A DNA stretch of 46,263 nucleotides from Candidatus Bathyarchaeota archaeon (GTDB lineage Archaea; Thermoproteota; Bathyarchaeia; TCS64), in NCBI GenBank assembly GCA_018652685.1, contig JABIBQ010000033.1:1-46263 (forward strand), in the 5' to 3' direction. The position numbers and the translations under genes are program-made. Position 1 is the stretch's first letter. Every line of letters starts with the position of its first letter. The notes under the pieces are model-generated. The model worked only from the letters and a program-made list of their open reading frames with translations. It did no database searches and was not told where the DNA came from. Positions 8,856 to 17,524 of this stretch are shown one piece after another.

Positions 8856-9323
8856 ATGATTTCCACTGAGGAGACACTGCGTAGGGTGGGCAGGGCCATA
8901 GCCACCACCCGTTTCCCTTTCATCGACCAGGAGGATTGGGACATCACTTGGGGCGTCTACACAAACGACTACCTGGAGGAGCAGCTCATCATCGAGGTGG
9001 GCGAGGAACGATACACGCCATCAATTGTGAGTACCTTCGAGAACGGGGATTTGAGAGTCATTTGTGAGGTAGAGTCTAATGAGACCGTAAGTGTAGACCA
9101 AATACCCAGGTGGAGGGCGTTATCAGACCTTGCCGGTGTCACCTACAAATTGAAAAAGTTCTTCCTATACGTCCCTGAGGGAAAAGAGTCCGAGACCCAG
9201 AAACTGCTTCAGGACAACGGAATCGAGTACGCTGGCCTGAGGACATGGGCTATCAGGGATGGGTCTCTTGTCATCAAACCTATTACGACACCTGACGAGA
9301 GCAAGGACCATAGAGTGACATAA
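8856..9323 (+). CDS. Hypothetical protein, unknown family
   Basis: A 155-residue soluble protein that I do not recognise. It is rich in acidic residues and alternating hydrophobics, with no signal peptide, membrane segment or Cys/His cluster. The C-terminal part KFFLYVPEGKESETQKLLQD suggests an alpha/beta domain. The ATG at 8856 follows an in-frame TTG at 8850 and is the more likely start. It is divergent from the amidohydrolase with about 80 bases between starts, so the two could share a control region. It converges on the CapA-like gene. Confidence 0.7.
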   Translation: MISTEETLRRVGRAIATTRFPFIDQEDWDITWGVYTNDYLEEQLIIEVGEERYTPSIVSTFENGDLRVICEVESNETVSVDQIPRWRALSDLAGVTYKLKKFFLYVPEGKESETQKLLQDNGIEYAGLRTWAIRDGSLVIKPITTPDESKDHRVT

Positions 9324-9407
9324 AGGGATAGAGTGGGCTGAATCACCATTGGACGGGCGAACCCCTATTCCCAGCACTACTCCCACGTTTTTCATATAGC
9401 GATTTGG

Positions 9408-9425
9408 TGTAACCGGGAGGTTACA
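9408..9425 (+). terminator. Hairpin between convergent genes
   Basis: tgtaacc, loop ggga, ggttaca: a perfect 7-bp stem in the gap between the gene ending at 9323 and the convergent gene ending at 9450. A T-rich tract does not follow closely, so this is not a clear intrinsic terminator. It could stabilise a 3' end or simply be a stem-loop. Confidence 0.3.
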
Positions 9426-9449
9426 ACACCGTGTGTGTGTGATTTGGTT

Positions 9450-10754
9450 CTACTTGAGCCAGACTACGCCGACGTCGTCCACGATCTCCATCTGGGTCCC
9501 GTAGGGCTTTGACAGCTTGGCTATGATACCGAGTATCTTCTCAGCCATCTCCCCGCTTGCCATCTTGGGTCGCCCCCTCTGGCTCCTGGACTCGTCCATT
9601 CCCAGCACAATGGGGTAGAGGAGTAACTCGTCGAGTTTGTCGCCTTTGAACTCCATTCTGGGCACGACGCTCATCCAGTACTTCTCGTCCATTGTGAACC
9701 ATGCGCCCTTGGGCCACCCAGGTGTGCTTTGTGCGGTCTGCCTCTCATCGTAGGCTTCTGAGACCACGCCTGAGTATTGGTCAAGGCCGTACCTCTCATA
9801 GAAATCGGAGGGCATCTTCTCGACGGTCTCGTTCTGGAAGATGAAGTTTCCCAGGCTGTAGAAAATGGGTCTCCCTTTCCTGATCTCAATTCCCCTCATG
9901 GCGTGGTGGCCGTGGCCGATGAAGCAGTGCGCCCCTTCGTCTATCGCAATCCTGGCAAAAGCTTCGATAAACTCTGCCGGCCTCTCCGAGTCGCCGGGAT
10001 GACCCTCGTGGGCGTGAAGAGTGAACAATACCCAGTCTGCCTGCCTGCTCGCGTCCCTGATGGCTTCAAGGTTGCCCTCCATGTCCTGTAGGTGTGGCTG
10101 CGTATGAAGACCGACGTCGTTCCCCTCGATGTATTTTGTGTTCATGAGGTGGTAGCTGTCAGGGGCCTGGCGGACCGGTGACAGGTTGAGTTCAGCCTCT
10201 ATCTCCTTGAGCTTCTTGATAGTCTCAGTCTTGGCTTCGTACCACTTCTGGTACCGCAACGGGTTCAGTCCGGGCCTCCCGTGCATGTCTCTTCGCTGGT
10301 CCCCTGCCCTGCCGAAGTTGGAGAAGGTGCTGCACGCGGATATGAGTCCAACCCTCCCGTTTGATGTCTCCATATAGCCTGGCGCCCTCGCATCCGCCAG
10401 GTTCATCCCCGTGCCAGCGTACGGCACTTCCAACTCATTCAGGTGTTTGATGGTGTTAATGAGTCCACCGTACATGTAATCCATACTGTGGTTGTTGGCG
10501 GTGCTGAATACGTCAAATCCCATCCAGAGTAGTTCCTTGAGTATGCTGGGATGGGCTCTTGTGTAGGTGCCCCCGCACTCGGCCGCGGGGTAGCAATTCT
10601 CCTCGTAGTTGTGGAGGTTCATCTCCAGGTTTGCGAAGGCGCAGTCCACTTCCCTGATGAGGTTGACGAGCCTAGTGAACTCAGGCTCGCTGTGGACTCT
10701 CTGCTTCATGGTGATGAGGCTGTCACCTGTGGCTATGAGGCTGAACTCTTTCAT
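9450..10754 (-). CDS. CapA-family metallophosphoesterase-like protein
   Basis: A 434-residue protein with the CapA/PgsA pattern: FSLIATGDSLI near the N terminus, FANLEMNL, STANNHSMDY and finally GHGHHAMRGIEIRKGRPIFYSLGNFIFQ (two overlapping pieces). These place Asp, Asn and His residues as in the calcineurin-like metallophosphoesterase fold. CapA proteins take part in poly-gamma-glutamate capsule synthesis in Bacillus, but many homologues have unknown roles. No N-terminal membrane anchor is visible here, unlike true CapA, and no capB or capC is nearby, so a capsule role is not supported. ATG 10754 is chosen; a GTG at 10763 fits a TATA-like ataaaaaa at 10785-10792 about as well. Confidence 0.82.
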   Translation of the reverse strand: MKEFSLIATGDSLITMKQRVHSEPEFTRLVNLIREVDCAFANLEMNLHNYEENCYPAAECGGTYTRAHPSILKELLWMGFDVFSTANNHSMDYMYGGLINTIKHLNELEVPYAGTGMNLADARAPGYMETSNGRVGLISACSTFSNFGRAGDQRRDMHGRPGLNPLRYQKWYEAKTETIKKLKEIEAELNLSPVRQAPDSYHLMNTKYIEGNDVGLHTQPHLQDMEGNLEAIRDASRQADWVLFTLHAHEGHPGDSERPAEFIEAFARIAIDEGAHCFIGHGHHAMRGIEIRKGRPIFYSLGNFIFQNETVEKMPSDFYERYGLDQYSGVVSEAYDERQTAQSTPGWPKGAWFTMDEKYWMSVVPRMEFKGDKLDELLLYPIVLGMDESRSQRGRPKMASGEMAEKILGIIAKLSKPYGTQMEIVDDVGVVWLK

Positions 10755-10883
10755 AGTGATCACTATTTTAGTCGTTTTTGATGGATAAAAAAGGAGGGGT
10801 CTTGGTGTACCCGAAAAGATACAGATACAGTTATTTACTACTACTTCGTAGTGGTAACAATCAATTGGGTGTGAGGTTACTTG

Positions 10884-12155
10884 ATGCAGAAGGCAGCGAT
10901 AATAGGTCTTGACGGGGTCCCATACGGGCTACTCACAGATCTTGCCGATAGGGGTATCATGCCAAACACCAGGTCGCTTCTCGGGGATGGCGCAATTACC
11001 AAGGCGAGGACCAGCATGCCACCGAACTCCGCCGTCTCATGGAGCAGCATATTTACCGCGAGGAACCCAGGCGAGCACGGTATATTCGGGTTCACCGATT
11101 TCCTTCCCAACTCGTACACCGTATCCTACCACCACAGCATGAGGCTCAGGACCCAGCCATTCTGGCAGCGGAACCACGATAAGAGAACCATCATCATAAA
11201 CGTCCCGGCGACGTACCCGCCGCAGGCACTGAATGGCGTTCACATCTCGGGCTTCGTCTCACCCAAGGTCGAGAAGGCAATTTACCCAAGTGAGCAGTCA
11301 AAATGGCTCACCGAGACGGGCTACATGGTTGACGTAACCGCTCCCTTCAGCGAGTCGGAAATACCCAGGTTCATCGAGGAGCTGAAGAAGGCGCTCAGAA
11401 AACGGGTCGAGGTTGGACTGAAGCTCCTTGATTCCAAGTGGGACATGACGTTTTTCGTCGTCACTGGGACAGATAGGATAGGCCACTACCTCTGGGACGC
11501 GTACGAGAATACGAGGAACCAGTACCACGACGATTTCATCGAGTACTTCAGGCTCGTGGACGAGGCGATTGGCCAGATAATTGAATCTTTTCCCGAGAAC
11601 ACGGCGCTGATGATGCTGAGCGACCACGGGATGACAACATCAGGGACAGCATACAACATCAACACACTGCTCAAGGAGGAGGGTTACCTCTCTGTCGAGG
11701 ACAAAACGGAGTCCAACTACAACGCCATAAGGGCAAACTCTAGGGCTTTTGCGGCCGAGACCAACAAGATATACCTGAACACTGAGGCCAGGTTCCCCCG
11801 TGGGTCGGTTAAATCCTCCGAAAGAGTTGACCTCGAGGACGAGATACGTGATCTGCTAACCAGCGTCAGGATAGGGGGCAGGCGCGTGGTCAAGACCGTG
11901 TTCACAAAGGAGGAGATATTCGACGGACCATACTCATCGGAGGCTCCCGAGTTAGTGGCCCTACCCGAGGACGGTTTCAGCTTCAAGACTGGGCTATTCT
12001 CGAAGTATCTGTCCACCGTTGACCGCCTGCAGGGGCGGCACACCGAAGACGATGCGTTCCTGTACCTAAGGGGCGCAGACGACCTTGACGAGTTCACCCA
12101 TCTTGAGAGCGCACTACTAGCCCTCAGGACACAGTACGGAGGATTAAAACTATGA
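10884..12155 (+). CDS. Type I phosphodiesterase/nucleotide pyrophosphatase-like protein
   Basis: Alkaline-phosphatase superfamily. The N terminus IIGLDGVPYGLL gives the first metal aspartate. The nucleophile region is TSMPPNSAVSWSSIFTARNPGEHG, split here as TSMPPNSAVSW and TARNPGEHG. TGTDRIGHYLWD and LMMLSDHGM supply the second metal set. Archaeal relatives of 400-450 residues are common and mostly uncharacterised; roles in nucleotide, phosphonate or lipid phosphodiester cleavage are possible. There is no signal peptide, so it should be cytoplasmic. ATG 10884 follows a TTG in frame. Its TGA overlaps the ATG of the next gene by four bases (ATGA), indicating translational coupling. Confidence 0.86.
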   Translation: MQKAAIIGLDGVPYGLLTDLADRGIMPNTRSLLGDGAITKARTSMPPNSAVSWSSIFTARNPGEHGIFGFTDFLPNSYTVSYHHSMRLRTQPFWQRNHDKRTIIINVPATYPPQALNGVHISGFVSPKVEKAIYPSEQSKWLTETGYMVDVTAPFSESEIPRFIEELKKALRKRVEVGLKLLDSKWDMTFFVVTGTDRIGHYLWDAYENTRNQYHDDFIEYFRLVDEAIGQIIESFPENTALMMLSDHGMTTSGTAYNINTLLKEEGYLSVEDKTESNYNAIRANSRAFAAETNKIYLNTEARFPRGSVKSSERVDLEDEIRDLLTSVRIGGRRVVKTVFTKEEIFDGPYSSEAPELVALPEDGFSFKTGLFSKYLSTVDRLQGRHTEDDAFLYLRGADDLDEFTHLESALLALRTQYGGLKL

Positions 12156-12364
12156 CATTCGAGACAGACCAAACATGCGTAAAATGCCCCCACGCCGTAT
12201 ACGGCGGCAGTGTACTATTCAGATCATGCAGCCTGTCAAACAGGAACAGCGTAGAGGACAGCATGTTCATCGAATGCAATAAAAGACCCGACCTCGGGTT
12301 CTTTGAGCCAAGTATAAGGGCAACCGAATGCCCCGTCTGGAAAAAAGAGGTTATACTAGTCTAG
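12152..12364 (+). CDS. Small Cys-rich protein coupled to the phosphodiesterase
   Basis: A 70-residue protein with six cysteines arranged as CVKCPHAVYGG, SCSL, ECNK and ECPVW. Pairs of cysteines at this spacing suggest a zinc or Fe-S site. I do not recognise the family. The start ATG overlaps the stop of the upstream phosphodiesterase by four bases, so it is very likely translated from the same message and may act with it. Its own stop overlaps the convergent asd stop by two bases. Confidence 0.72.
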   Translation: MTFETDQTCVKCPHAVYGGSVLFRSCSLSNRNSVEDSMFIECNKRPDLGFFEPSIRATECPVWKKEVILV

Positions 12365-13434
12365 AGGAGTCCCTTGACCTTCAGGTACTCTGCAGATAGA
12401 ACAGCTCCACCGCCAGCTCCCTTCTCAAGGTTGTCGCTTGTTATGACATAGCTGATGCCGTTCTTGAACAAGGGGTTCTCCCTGAGCCTGCCCACTAGTG
12501 TAACCATCTTGGGGTAGTCCCCGTGTTTCTTGGGCTGTGGCCCATCCTCATTCTCGACCACGATTATTGGCTGCTCTGCCACTGATGGTAGTTTGAGGTC
12601 CTGCGCCTCTGACCTATATGCGGTGAAGATGGCCTTGACCTCCTCAGCCGATGCCGCCTTGCCCAGTCCAAGGTGTATGGCCTCGGTGTGAACGATCTTA
12701 ACGTCGACCCTGGTGCAGGTGGAGTGGATGTTGATGGACGCATCAATGAGCTTCCCACCAACCATGTCACCGAGAATCTTGTTGGTCTCCATGAGCACCT
12801 TCTCCTCCTCCCCGCCAATGAGGGGGATGACGTTCTTCAGTGCGTTGATCCTGTACTCGCTGTCTGCCCTGAGCCCCTTCTCCCCGGCGCCCGATAGGCT
12901 CTGCATGCTAACCATACTGACCACATCAACGCCGTACTCATCCAGCAGCGGTTTCAAAGTGGATACCAGGCCAATGGTTGTGCAATTGGGCCCCGGAACG
13001 ACGTAGCCGTTCCAGCCCCTATTGGCCCTCTGCCCTTCGATCATCCCGATGTGGCTCGGGTTGACATCTGGGAGGAGGACAGGTGTGTCTGTCTCGTATC
13101 TATAGGCCGAGGCCGTGCTGATGACTGGGATGTGCTTCGCGAACTTTGCCTCCTGGACCTTTGCAATCTCCGTGGGAAGCGCGCTGAAAGCAACGTCGTA
13201 GTCCCTTGGGTCTACATGGTCTGCCCCCAGTACCTTCATGTCCATGATCTCTGCCTTGGGCTCCTCCCTGAAGAAGGCCGCCTTGGCTGTGGCCTCGCGG
13301 TAGCTTTTACCGTGACTTCTCTCCGATGCCGAGAGGCATCCTATCTCAAACCAGGGATGATCAGCGGTGAACTCTACTATGTTTTGACCCGCGGCCCCGG
13401 TTGCTCCGATTATTACTGCTTGTTTTTTACTCAT
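12361..13434 (-). CDS. asd: Aspartate-semialdehyde dehydrogenase
   Basis: NADPH-dependent reduction of aspartyl phosphate to aspartate semialdehyde, shared by Lys, Met and Thr pathways. KKQAVIIGATGAAGQN is the dinucleotide loop. VVPGPNCTTIGLV carries the active-site cysteine in the GPNC form seen in archaeal/fungal-type enzymes. INIHSTCTRVDVKIVHTEAI, given here in pieces as STCTRVD and HTEAI, holds substrate-binding residues. The ATG at 13434 is chosen because it overlaps the end of lysC (ATGAGTAA) and has a ggagg motif nine bases upstream on the minus strand. That gives 357 residues, normal for the family. Last gene of the thrB-thrC-lysC-asd operon. Confidence 0.95.
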   Translation of the reverse strand: MSKKQAVIIGATGAAGQNIVEFTADHPWFEIGCLSASERSHGKSYREATAKAAFFREEPKAEIMDMKVLGADHVDPRDYDVAFSALPTEIAKVQEAKFAKHIPVISTASAYRYETDTPVLLPDVNPSHIGMIEGQRANRGWNGYVVPGPNCTTIGLVSTLKPLLDEYGVDVVSMVSMQSLSGAGEKGLRADSEYRINALKNVIPLIGGEEEKVLMETNKILGDMVGGKLIDASINIHSTCTRVDVKIVHTEAIHLGLGKAASAEEVKAIFTAYRSEAQDLKLPSVAEQPIIVVENEDGPQPKKHGDYPKMVTLVGRLRENPLFKNGISYVITSDNLEKGAGGGAVLSAEYLKVKGLL

Positions 13435-14869
13435 CTTTTTGTCCTCCTTTGAAAAACTCGTTGTATACTGCCGCCACCGCCATCGGGATATCATCGTCGT
13501 CTATGCTGAACCTGATGATGTTCTCGGTGTTGGGCTGGGTGGCCTGCTCGATGTTGACCCCGTGACGGGCCAACACGCCTGTGAGGCGGCTGAAGAAACC
13601 CTTCATGCCCCTCATCTCGCTGCCCACGACGCTGAAGGTGCCCTTTACTCCCTTCAACGGCGTTACCTCTAAGGCTATGTCCAGCTCCTTGAGTGCCTCG
13701 ATTGCCCTCTTCTGGTCTTCCTTTGGCATTAGGAAGCTGAGCTGGTACCCTGACGTGGATACGTAGCGTACGTCCACGCCTTTCCTGGAAAGTACGCTGA
13801 ATACCTCCCCATAGACCTCTACTGGCGTGATGCTCTGGCTTGGGAGGAACCTGACCCCGACAAGTCCCCGCTGGTAGCTGATGGACTTGGGTCTTGGCTC
13901 GTTGTCGATGTAAATCGCCTCCTCGACCTTGCCGATGATGGTACCCTCGCTGTCCTCATCGTAGTAGTTCTTGATCTGGAGCTCGATATTTCCCTTCATC
14001 AACGGGTCCAGAACCTTGTAGTGGACCACCTTTGTTCTGCCCTCCCTGAGGAGTTCGGACGCTTCGACGTAGCTGAGGTACGGGATGGTCTTTGGCTCTG
14101 GTAGGTCGTAGAACTGCGCCATGATGTCTGGGTGCTCCTCCCTGAGCTCCCTGATGAACTTGGGGTCGATGCTCATGATTCCCTTCTCCATCACGTACTT
14201 TATGGTCCTCCTGACACCGAGGCCGTAGGCTATATTGACCGCCGTGTCGTCGGTGCCTCCCCTGCCTAGGATGGTCACTTTGCCGCTCTCGCTCCTGCCC
14301 GCAAATCCCGCGATGATAGGGGCGATGTTCTTCTCCAGTACGGGGCTGAGGTTGAGTTGGAGTCTGACCCTGGTCTCGTCCAGTATCACTGCGGCCTCCT
14401 TGTTGTTCTCATCAGTGACCATGAGTTCCTCGCCGTAGAAGCACCGATTCTCAACCTTTGCGTTGGTTAGGTGAAGACTCAGCACCCTTGATGACAGGTT
14501 CTCACCCCTGCTCACCGCGTAAGCGTAGACAGAGTCCGCCAGTTCCCCGCTCGATTTGATGTACGAGAGCACGTGTAGTAGCTTCTCGAACTCGGTTTCC
14601 ATTTCCTCGTCAGCCTCAACGCCTGGTGGTAACGCGAGCAGGTGTTTCTCAAACAGGTCCATGACGAATGTCTTAGGGTCATATCTTGGATCGTTGAGAC
14701 AGCCGTTTAACGCACCGATGATCTGGTCAGTAACTCCCTTCATGGCAGAAACGACGCATATCGGCAGCTTTCCCTGGGCCATCTCCTTTTGTACTATTTC
14801 AGTTGCCCTTCCAAATGTCTCGATGCTCTGGAGGATGCTGCCCCCGAGCTTTATTACCTCAATTTCCAA
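13427..14869 (-). CDS. lysC: Aspartate kinase
   Basis: Phosphorylates aspartate, the first step of the aspartate amino-acid family. VIKLGGSIL is the N-terminal kinase loop (a KxGGS variant), ILGRGGTDDTAVNIAYGLG is the aspartate/ATP region (KxxxDGV-type metal site altered), and two C-terminal ACT domains follow (about residues 325-475; motifs VEVYGEVFSVLSRKGVDV and MKGFFSRLTGVLARHGVNI). The ACT pair implies allosteric control, probably by threonine and/or lysine. It begins with TTG, overlapping the 3' end of thrC by 11 bases, with gaggt about ten bases upstream. 480 residues is normal for a monofunctional enzyme. Confidence 0.94.
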   Translation of the reverse strand: MEIEVIKLGGSILQSIETFGRATEIVQKEMAQGKLPICVVSAMKGVTDQIIGALNGCLNDPRYDPKTFVMDLFEKHLLALPPGVEADEEMETEFEKLLHVLSYIKSSGELADSVYAYAVSRGENLSSRVLSLHLTNAKVENRCFYGEELMVTDENNKEAAVILDETRVRLQLNLSPVLEKNIAPIIAGFAGRSESGKVTILGRGGTDDTAVNIAYGLGVRRTIKYVMEKGIMSIDPKFIRELREEHPDIMAQFYDLPEPKTIPYLSYVEASELLREGRTKVVHYKVLDPLMKGNIELQIKNYYDEDSEGTIIGKVEEAIYIDNEPRPKSISYQRGLVGVRFLPSQSITPVEVYGEVFSVLSRKGVDVRYVSTSGYQLSFLMPKEDQKRAIEALKELDIALEVTPLKGVKGTFSVVGSEMRGMKGFFSRLTGVLARHGVNIEQATQPNTENIIRFSIDDDDIPMAVAAVYNEFFKGGQKDE

Positions 14870-16154
14870 TGTGTTTTACCTCTTGACCTTGCGCGGGTTT
14901 GATTACTTGGCTCAAAATTGCCTCGATCCTGTCTAGGTCGGCTTCCACGACCCTCGGCTTGTTGCTGTACCTTGCGCTGACGCCGTCTAAATGGTATTTT
15001 ACCGTCGTTTCCGGGTCCTTCAACAGGTTGCCCGTCAGTATGCAGACCACCTGTTCGTCACTTGATATGACTCCCATGTCCTTGAGCTTCCTGGTACCAG
15101 CCACTGATGCAGCCGATGCTGGCTCGCATCCAATCCCGCTGGAGTCTATGACTGCCTTCGCGTCCAGGATCTCGCTATCGGAGACCTGTTCAACTGTGCC
15201 ATCTGTCTCCATGATGCTTTTAAATGCCTTTTCCCAGCTCACCGGGTTACCGATCTTAATGGCTGACGCGATAGTGTCGGGCTTCATGGGCTCCAGCTTC
15301 TTGTCGATGCTGTGCCACAGCTTGTAGAACGGATTTGCGCCCTCCGCCTGGATGGCTGCTATCCTCGGTATCTTGTCGATGAGCCCCAGTTGCTTCAGTT
15401 CCCTCAATGCCTTACCGAAAGCCGAGGTGTTCCCCAGGTTTCCGGCGGGTACCACAATCCAGTCAGGTGACTCCCATCTCCTCTGCTGGAGCATCTCAAA
15501 TACGATGCTCTTTTGGCCTTCGATTCGCCACGGGTTCATGCTGTTGAGGATGTAGAATCCCAGTCGCTTGGCTCCGTTCCTGATGAGACTCATGGCGTCA
15601 TCGAAGTTTCCCTTCACTTGGATGACATTGGAGCCGTACGATAGTGCCTGTGCCAATTTTCCGTAGGAGATCATGCCCTCTGGGACGAACACTATTCCCT
15701 CTAGCCCGGCCTGAGCTGCGTAGGCTGCCATTGATGCCGAAGTATTGCCTGTTGATGCGCAGGCGACTTTCTTTGCGCCGCTCTGTACCGCCATTGATAC
15801 GCCGACGGTCATACCCCTGTCCTTGAAGCTTCCCGAGGGATTCTCGCCCTCGTGTTTCATATAAAGTCCGTCGATGCCGGCGTACTCGGACACACCCTTC
15901 CTCTTGTACTGGTTGGTGTTGCCCTCTGGCCTCGAAACGATGTACTTCGGGGGCAGTTCGGGGTGGATGAGCTCCTTGTACCTCCAGACCCCGCTGCTCC
16001 AAACAGCCCCTATTTCCCGTAGCTTTTCATCGAAAAGTTCTAAGGATATGTCACTGAAATCGTGGTGGACTTCGAACAGCCCGCCGCATTGACAGACATA
16101 ACTGTCGCTTGCTGGGGCAGTCTGCCCGCAGCGTACGCACTTGAACTGTGTCAT
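14859..16154 (-). CDS. thrC: Threonine synthase
   Basis: PLP enzyme converting O-phosphohomoserine to threonine. An N-terminal zinc-ribbon-like segment (CVRCG and CQCGG, about residues 5-25) is typical of archaeal ThrC. The PLP lysine is in NPSGSFKDRGMTVG, followed by CASTGNTSASMAAYAA and the phosphate loop VPAGNLGNTSAFGKAL. The start codon shares one base with the stop of thrB (TGATG), so the two are translationally coupled. At 431 residues it is near the long form of the family; the extra length lies in the C-terminal domain. Confidence 0.95.
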   Translation of the reverse strand: MTQFKCVRCGQTAPASDSYVCQCGGLFEVHHDFSDISLELFDEKLREIGAVWSSGVWRYKELIHPELPPKYIVSRPEGNTNQYKRKGVSEYAGIDGLYMKHEGENPSGSFKDRGMTVGVSMAVQSGAKKVACASTGNTSASMAAYAAQAGLEGIVFVPEGMISYGKLAQALSYGSNVIQVKGNFDDAMSLIRNGAKRLGFYILNSMNPWRIEGQKSIVFEMLQQRRWESPDWIVVPAGNLGNTSAFGKALRELKQLGLIDKIPRIAAIQAEGANPFYKLWHSIDKKLEPMKPDTIASAIKIGNPVSWEKAFKSIMETDGTVEQVSDSEILDAKAVIDSSGIGCEPASAASVAGTRKLKDMGVISSDEQVVCILTGNLLKDPETTVKYHLDGVSARYSNKPRVVEADLDRIEAILSQVIKPAQGQEVKHIGN

Positions 16155-17068
16155 CAAATCACTCGTGTTCCTCTATTGCTGGGCTTCGTGTAGTAACACG
16201 TTGACTCCACATCGCCGAAAGCCTTCTGCATAGCGTCCCCGATCTCGTAGATGTTCTCACCCACCGCGAACAGGCTTGGCCCGCCCCCGCTGATGCTGCA
16301 CCCGAGAGCACCTGCGTCAAGTGACGCCTGTTTGACGTCCCAGAAGTTGGGTATCATGGCAGCTCTATACGGCTCAACGAGGCTGTCATTGATATTCCTC
16401 CCGAACAGCTCGGCGTCCTTCGTGGCAATGGCAAGCGCCATCCTTGAAGCGTGCATAATGTTCTTCACGGCATCCTTGATGGGGACTTTCTGCGGAAGAA
16501 GCTCCCTTGCCTTCTTCGTCTTGTTCTCGATGTAGATGTCGGGGACAACAACGACGATTCCGAACTGAGGCGCATCAAGCCTGATTACGTCCCAGTCCTC
16601 GCCGACAAAGATGAACCCACCAAGAAGGCTAGCTGCGACGTTATCCGCGTGGGGTGCCCCTGCTACTGCTCCCTCCCCGAGGGCGGCTAGCTTGACCAAC
16701 TCCCTGTCGCTGAGGCGAAGTTTGAGCATCTCGTTGACCGCAACAGTGGTTGCCGCCGCCGATGCCCCTGAGCTTCCCATACCCGTGCCCGGTGGTATTC
16801 CCTTTCTAATCTCAACGTTGAACCCGTGTCTGGGTTCATATTGTTCAATAACATGGTTCAGAATCGCGCCTGAACTGTTCTTTTCCGGATCAGACGGTAT
16901 TTTGTCTGCCCCAACCCCTTGTACGTCTATCTTGACACCTGGCTCGGGTGATTTCTTGAGAACTATGATATCGCCTAGACCCTCTAGGGCGACTCCGAAT
17001 ACATCAAAACCAGGTCCAAGGTTAGCAATACTACCGGGTGCGTAAACTCTAATTTGTTTTATAGTCAC
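16154..17068 (-). CDS. thrB: Homoserine kinase
   Basis: GHMP-family kinase that phosphorylates homoserine for ThrC. YAPGSIANLGPGFDVFGVAL is motif 1, GIPPGTGMGSSGASAAA is the ATP-binding glycine/serine loop, and GCSISGGGPSLFAV is motif 3. 304 residues fits the family. First gene of the operon, with a GTG start. A TATA-like gttttaaac on the minus strand at 17111-17119 lies about 47 bases upstream, leaving room for a leader of about 20 bases. Homoserine dehydrogenase, the step that makes its substrate, is not in the operon or elsewhere in the window. Confidence 0.95.
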   Translation of the reverse strand: MTIKQIRVYAPGSIANLGPGFDVFGVALEGLGDIIVLKKSPEPGVKIDVQGVGADKIPSDPEKNSSGAILNHVIEQYEPRHGFNVEIRKGIPPGTGMGSSGASAAATTVAVNEMLKLRLSDRELVKLAALGEGAVAGAPHADNVAASLLGGFIFVGEDWDVIRLDAPQFGIVVVVPDIYIENKTKKARELLPQKVPIKDAVKNIMHASRMALAIATKDAELFGRNINDSLVEPYRAAMIPNFWDVKQASLDAGALGCSISGGGPSLFAVGENIYEIGDAMQKAFGDVESTCYYTKPSNRGTRVI

Positions 17069-17110
17069 CAGTCACAACGGACACCTTGACGCCCCAACTA
17101 CATGCACGTG

Positions 17111-17119
17111 GTTTAAAAC
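17111..17119 (-). promoter_or_regulatory. TATA-like box of the thrB-thrC-lysC-asd operon
   Basis: gttttaaac on the minus strand, about 47 bases upstream of the thrB GTG, in the divergent region between thrB and the nifU-like gene. It is the strongest TATA match there for the minus strand. Confidence 0.4.
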
Positions 17120-17220
17120 ACTTTCCTATGAAGAAATAGAACAGACAGGCCCCCTCCCGTAATAATTGATAAAAAACTTTTCCGTTAACCCTAAATAGCG
17201 CAGAGTCTCCCCTGATTGGA

Positions 17221-17454
17221 GTGAAGCCATTGAACACAGAAGAAGTAAGGTTGGCTCTTGAAGAAGTACGCCCACACCTCCAGGCAGATGGAGGAGATGT
17301 CGAGCTAGTTGAAGTCTCAGACGATGGGACAGTAAAGGTTAGACTAACGGGCGCATGCGCAGGATGCCCAATGCGACAGATGACTCTCAAGGGGGGCATC
17401 GAGAACTACCTCAAGAAGAAAGTCCCAGGCCTAAAGCTGGTAGAAGCAGTTTAA
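17221..17454 (+). CDS. NifU C-terminal-domain Fe-S cluster scaffold protein
   Basis: A 77-residue stand-alone NifU/Nfu domain. The hallmark GACAGCPM holds the two cysteines (C46, C49) that bridge a [4Fe-4S] cluster between monomers. RPHLQADGGDVELVEV is the conserved preceding strand. It should assemble or carry Fe-S clusters for enzymes such as those encoded later in the window, though that link is inference. The GTG start at 17221 has a TATA-like cctaaata about 27 bases upstream, consistent with leaderless initiation. It is followed closely by a zincin-like gene. Confidence 0.93.
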   Translation: MKPLNTEEVRLALEEVRPHLQADGGDVELVEVSDDGTVKVRLTGACAGCPMRQMTLKGGIENYLKKKVPGLKLVEAV

Positions 17455-17524
17455 GCGGAGGAAACGCTACCTGACCCTGACCACCGACCTGGACCGAGCC
17501 AAGAACTACGGTGACATATTCACC

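Noticed and set aside
9450..10754. Poly-gamma-glutamate capsule gene cluster
   Set aside because: Only the CapA-like protein is present; no capB/capC/capD and no membrane anchor.
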